A stretch of DNA of 64,000 bases from Pelodera strongyloides (taxonomy: Eukaryota; Nematoda; Chromadorea; Rhabditida; Rhabditidae): NCBI GenBank assembly GCA_036852015.1, contig JAANDG010000081.1, positions 124,001-188,000 of the forward strand, given 5' to 3'. A program made the position numbers and the translations under genes. The notes under the pieces are model-generated. The model made no database searches. It saw only the letters and a list, made by a program, of their open reading frames with translations, and was not told the DNA's origin. This document shows positions 60,601 through 64,000 of this stretch, piece after piece; the first letter of the stretch is position 1; each line of letters starts with the position of its first letter.

Positions 60601-61621
60601 CACCAATCGGCCGTCGTCGAAGAGGAAGAATTGGAGCTGAAAGCGGATACGGTAAGGGACCGGACCGGAACATTAGAAGAACAAGCGGTCGAAGCGGATA
60701 TCAGAACGGAACTCAGGAATATCATGCAGGTGAGGGGGTTTGAAGTGTTATTTGGGTTTGAGCTCGCCCGGCGGTGCTTGGAGCAAAAGCGTATGATCGG
60801 CCTTTTCGTGGCCTAATCTTAACCCTTTTTTTTGAGTCTGCGACTCGGGAATATGTTTGTGTGACTTACAACTAGTTTGTCACTCTTAGCAGCACAATAC
60901 ATCGGGCTTCTTCTGCACATTTGAGGGATTTGGGATGGGAAAATATTATTATAGCATACAGTAAACTACGATTAGAAGGGATAAATAAAATCTAAAACAA
61001 AAATCAACCATTTTCTTATTCTTACAGAGCGTCGATTTGGACAGTGTGACAAGCGGTGATATCAGAAAACGATTATCGCAGATATTTGGGAATGTGGATG
61101 TGCATAAGGTACACACTTTAGGAGTTTTTACTTGATCCTTATTTGTGAGAGACTAGTTATTAAGGGCTTCGTTTTTCTAAATTTTCTAATTTGTAAACGC
61201 CATGTTTCACGCTTGTTTTATAGCAATCTGTGTCGGAGTAGATTTAGTAGGTTGTCGTTATGATCGAAGAAAGCGGGGAGCATCAATTTTGCAATTATCT
61301 TGCATGAGTATTGATGCAAAATCCATTTAAGATTTATGTAAGATCAATCATTTCCATAGTACCGTACGTGGCCCTTTTTGGTTATTTGTTTTCGACATAT
61401 TGTATTTGTACGAACCTTTGCATGATCTTCTTTTTTTTTGCAATTTTCTTTCTTTGCCAGGATTTTATCGATCGTGAAATGCTGGTAATTCTTGGCCAGA
61501 TGGAGAAACCCAGCCGTATTTTCGATTATTTGTTACTTGGATCAGAATGGAATGCAAGCAACTGGGAGGAATTGAAAGCGAATAAGTATGTGTTTAAAGT
61601 TAGAAACGTCTGTTCTTTATT

Positions 61622-61691
<70 letters not shown>

Positions 61692-64000
61692 ACATATCTG
61701 AAGGAAAGCACTGTAAGACTTTTTTTTGTTGAAAGCAACTGTTTATAAGGATATTTTCCAATTATCCCGTGTTTCTGCCTCTATGACTGATGTAGAGACT
61801 TAGCTTTGAGAAACATGCGTATTCTTGTGGATTCTGTAAACCACATACCCTGAACTAATTGAGTATTATGCTAATGTTACAAGTCAGCAGTACTATTTAT
61901 GATATCGAGTTAAACTAGTGGTTAGTGGAATTGGAATCAGGAGTAACTTCTTGTTTATTGTATATCCGGCCTGGTCGGAAAGATTTAGTATTGCTTATCA
62001 GAATATAATTTTTCAGTGTTGGATACATTCTAAACATGACTCGAGAAGTAGACTGCTTTTTCCCGCAACATTTCAAATATAAAAAGGTTTGTTTAGTTTA
62101 TTTTGTATTCCTTTGTTTGCCCTTTTGACATTTATCTATCGTGGTACGGTACTTTTTGTTCATGCACTTGGTTATGCATGATTAATAATAATGCTACCAT
62201 TAGACATAGTATTTATAAAATATACTGTAAATCACCTAAAAAAAAGTTCTCAAATAGATAATGTTATAGATTTTTTTGGTAAACACTACGATCACATATG
62301 CCATAACTGTTAAGTGCTCAATTGTTCTTATAGGTTGCCGTCTCCGACGAGGCCAGTACTCAACTGTTGAGCTATTGGAATTCAACATATGAATTTATCA
62401 AGGAAGCAAAGTGGGTTGTTCTTACTTCAGGATGTTGTTTCTTTATGCGCGTTGAATCAGGCGGCGTTCGTGAGTTCACTAATTTCGCCGCTTTGGTTAA
62501 AATGTTATTTATTTTGTGGAGAGTATTTCCAGACAGAAATGTTGCGACTGTAACTTCAGAATTAAAGCGAAATACCGGCCGGTTTTTGAAACACCGAGTC
62601 TGACCGAGTACACCTGCATTCTTATGCAGCTTATGCAAATGCACATACATTAGAATAACAAATCGAGCTAAATTCGAGTAACTTAGCATAAATACGCAAC
62701 AATTCTGCTGTCCACGATGTGCTTCAAAAAAACCGGCCGGTATTTCGCTTTAACCTGTTCCGTTTGCGTCATACAACCGTTTCAGTCCATATTTTGTCGT
62801 CCATGTCATTTACGATTTACTCATTTTCAGATTGTCTGGCAAAGTTGTCCTCGTACATTGCAAGAAGGGTATTTCGAGAAGCTCATCTACTGTTATTGCG
62901 TATGCGATGAAGGAGTATAGGTAAGAGTACGAAAATAGCTTACGACGGGTTTGTTGTTTGTGAAAGTTGAGGAAATTAGTTTCCTTTCTGTCTCGGTTTC
63001 GGCTCTTCTCCCGCCTTCCTTTTTGCCTCAGTCCGCACTGACTTTGACCACTGTTTTCTTTTTGTTTCATGCATATTTGTGTCATTTTCGATTGAGAAAT
63101 ACGGTTTCTTTCAGTTGGAGTCTTCAACACGCTCTCGATTACGTGAAGGAGAGGCGTAACTGCATCACGCCAAATAGGGTAAGAACTTTGGGGTACCACT
63201 GGTACCACTGGTACCAAAAAGGGATATCACTTTTTATATTACAAGAGCTGGGAGGCCTATGAATTAGTTATTATGTATCTCAAGATCTATGTGATCTCAC
63301 GCAGTAATCAGTTCTCAAGTTGAACGGATTACTGTAGTAGTAAACACATTTATATGGATGGGGATGGGGTCACCCTATTTTTTATGCGTATACAATTTTA
63401 CGGGGGAACACGAAAAAAAAATAAAAGATGTCGTGTGAACTTCGAATGTATTTTTATTTTTTTAGGGGTTTATGGAACAGCTGACCATGCTATCGGGGGC
63501 TCTCGAAGCTTCAAGAAAACGCTCGGTCTACCTGCCACAGAACAAGCCGCGACATCAGCGAGCTGTTTCGCGACACAGGTCGCCACCCTCATCTGACACG
63601 GTCCGATATATTGGTATGTTCGTAATTTGGATGTGTGTATATAGATAGTTATTAACAAAAATGGGAGACAACATGTATGTTAATGTGCAAGGACTACATA
63701 CATAGTAAAGGATAACAGAAAGCCAACATGCTGTAAAGGATTAAGTGTATTGTTACCAGTTACCGAGTGCATGTGACCTTTATGCGTATTCTGTAGAACT
63801 GCATTCCCATGTCGTTATATGCTAATTTTCCGTACCCGTCTACTTTAGAAAAATTGGCATATAATAATTGGGAGTAAAGGTTTTCCGCATATTTTTCAAA
63901 ACCACGTGTCGTACCACTTTAATAAATAATTGTTTTTTTTACAGTGAATACGTTTGAACGAGGCGCTGAGGAATCCTCGTCGTTGCCGTCCTCATCCCGC
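57636..64000 (+). CDS. ssh: Slingshot protein phosphatase (cofilin phosphatase), 3' end beyond the window
   Basis: Fifteen exons in phase: 57636-57698, 58007-58162, 58402-58464, 58860-58960, 59553-59684, 60006-60131, 60600-60729, 61028-61108, 61461-61585, 62017-62086, 62334-62410, 62831-62920, 63115-63178, 63466-63613, 63945-64000+. The start MSLVQVQRSPSPS matches vertebrate SSH (ALVTLQRSPTPS). The SSH-N region has SECYFAVRGAALIL, DHVRYLAVVCSQ and RPVSVQAMW. A DEK-C-like segment (SVTSGDIRKRLSQIFGN) precedes the dual-specificity phosphatase: MEKPSRIFDYLLLGSEWNAS, VGYILNMTREVDCFFP and the catalytic loop VHCKKGISRSSSTVIAYAM (HCXXGXXRS). Known role: dephosphorylates and activates cofilin/ADF, driving actin turnover. 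About 440 residues lie in the window; the serine-rich tail has begun at the edge. Confidence 0.94.
61628..61692. repeat. AT microsatellite in a Slingshot intron
   Basis: ATATATATAT over about 60 bases with one interruption, directly after the donor of exon 9. Confidence 0.95.
62566..62750. mobile_element. TTAA-flanked MITE family A, copy 10
   Basis: ATTAA|AGCGAAATACCGGCCGG on the left and CCGGCCGGTATTTCGCT|TTAA on the right; the best preserved tips in the window. An internal duplication GAGTCTGACCGAGTAC differs from other copies. It lies in a Slingshot intron, 81 bases before the exon with the catalytic cysteine. Confidence 0.8.

Overview
The window is eukaryotic, animal nuclear DNA. Genes are split into many short exons by GT-AG introns that often end in TTTCAG or TTTTAG. 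The DEAD-box helicase has the length (429 aa) and motif wording of nematode CGH-1 rather than vertebrate DDX6, and TACTGTAG-like words, common in nematode DNA, recur between genes. I infer a nematode. It keeps a Slingshot phosphatase, which Caenorhabditis lacks as far as I recall, so a lineage outside that group is likely. Exon models were built by hand from splice signals, reading phase and family similarity.

Layout. (1) 0-8 kb: the end of an unrecognised gene whose protein finishes in a CaaX-like CTIL, a few weak exons, and a dense cluster of palindromic non-autonomous elements. (2) 8.3-14.4 kb (+): a divergent SLC6-type transporter with hairpin elements and an inverted partial duplication in its introns. 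(3) 15.4-17.7 kb (-): DDX6/CGH-1, seven exons. (4) 17.97-19.37 kb: a 1.4-kb element with about 130-bp inverted ends and a 10-bp target duplication, lying in the divergent gap between DDX6 and RNF121. (5) 19.6-22.7 kb (+): RNF121, 327 aa. (6) 24-28.5 kb (+): NSRP1/CCDC55. (7) 28.7-32.75 kb (-): tyrosylprotein sulfotransferase. (8) 33.3-55.9 kb (-): a complete phosphoribosylformylglycinamidine synthase (PFAS) in 37 exons. A whole leucine-rich-repeat receptor-like gene (42.6-47.0 kb, +) is nested in one PFAS intron, and a non-autonomous LTR element is in another. (9) 57.6 kb to the end (+): Slingshot phosphatase, running off the window.

The genes are ordinary housekeeping or regulatory loci: mRNA storage and decay, ER ubiquitin ligation, splicing regulation, Golgi tyrosine sulfation, purine synthesis and actin control. 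They show no common pathway. The PFAS-TPST pair (same strand, about 0.6 kb apart) and the convergent NSRP1-TPST pair (223 bp apart) are compact.

The most distinctive content is the mobile DNA: at least four families of small palindromic elements with recognisable target duplications, including nested and abutting insertions and one insertion whose empty site survives in the sister LTR. I found no CRISPR array, rRNA gene, convincing functional tRNA, virus or toxin gene.
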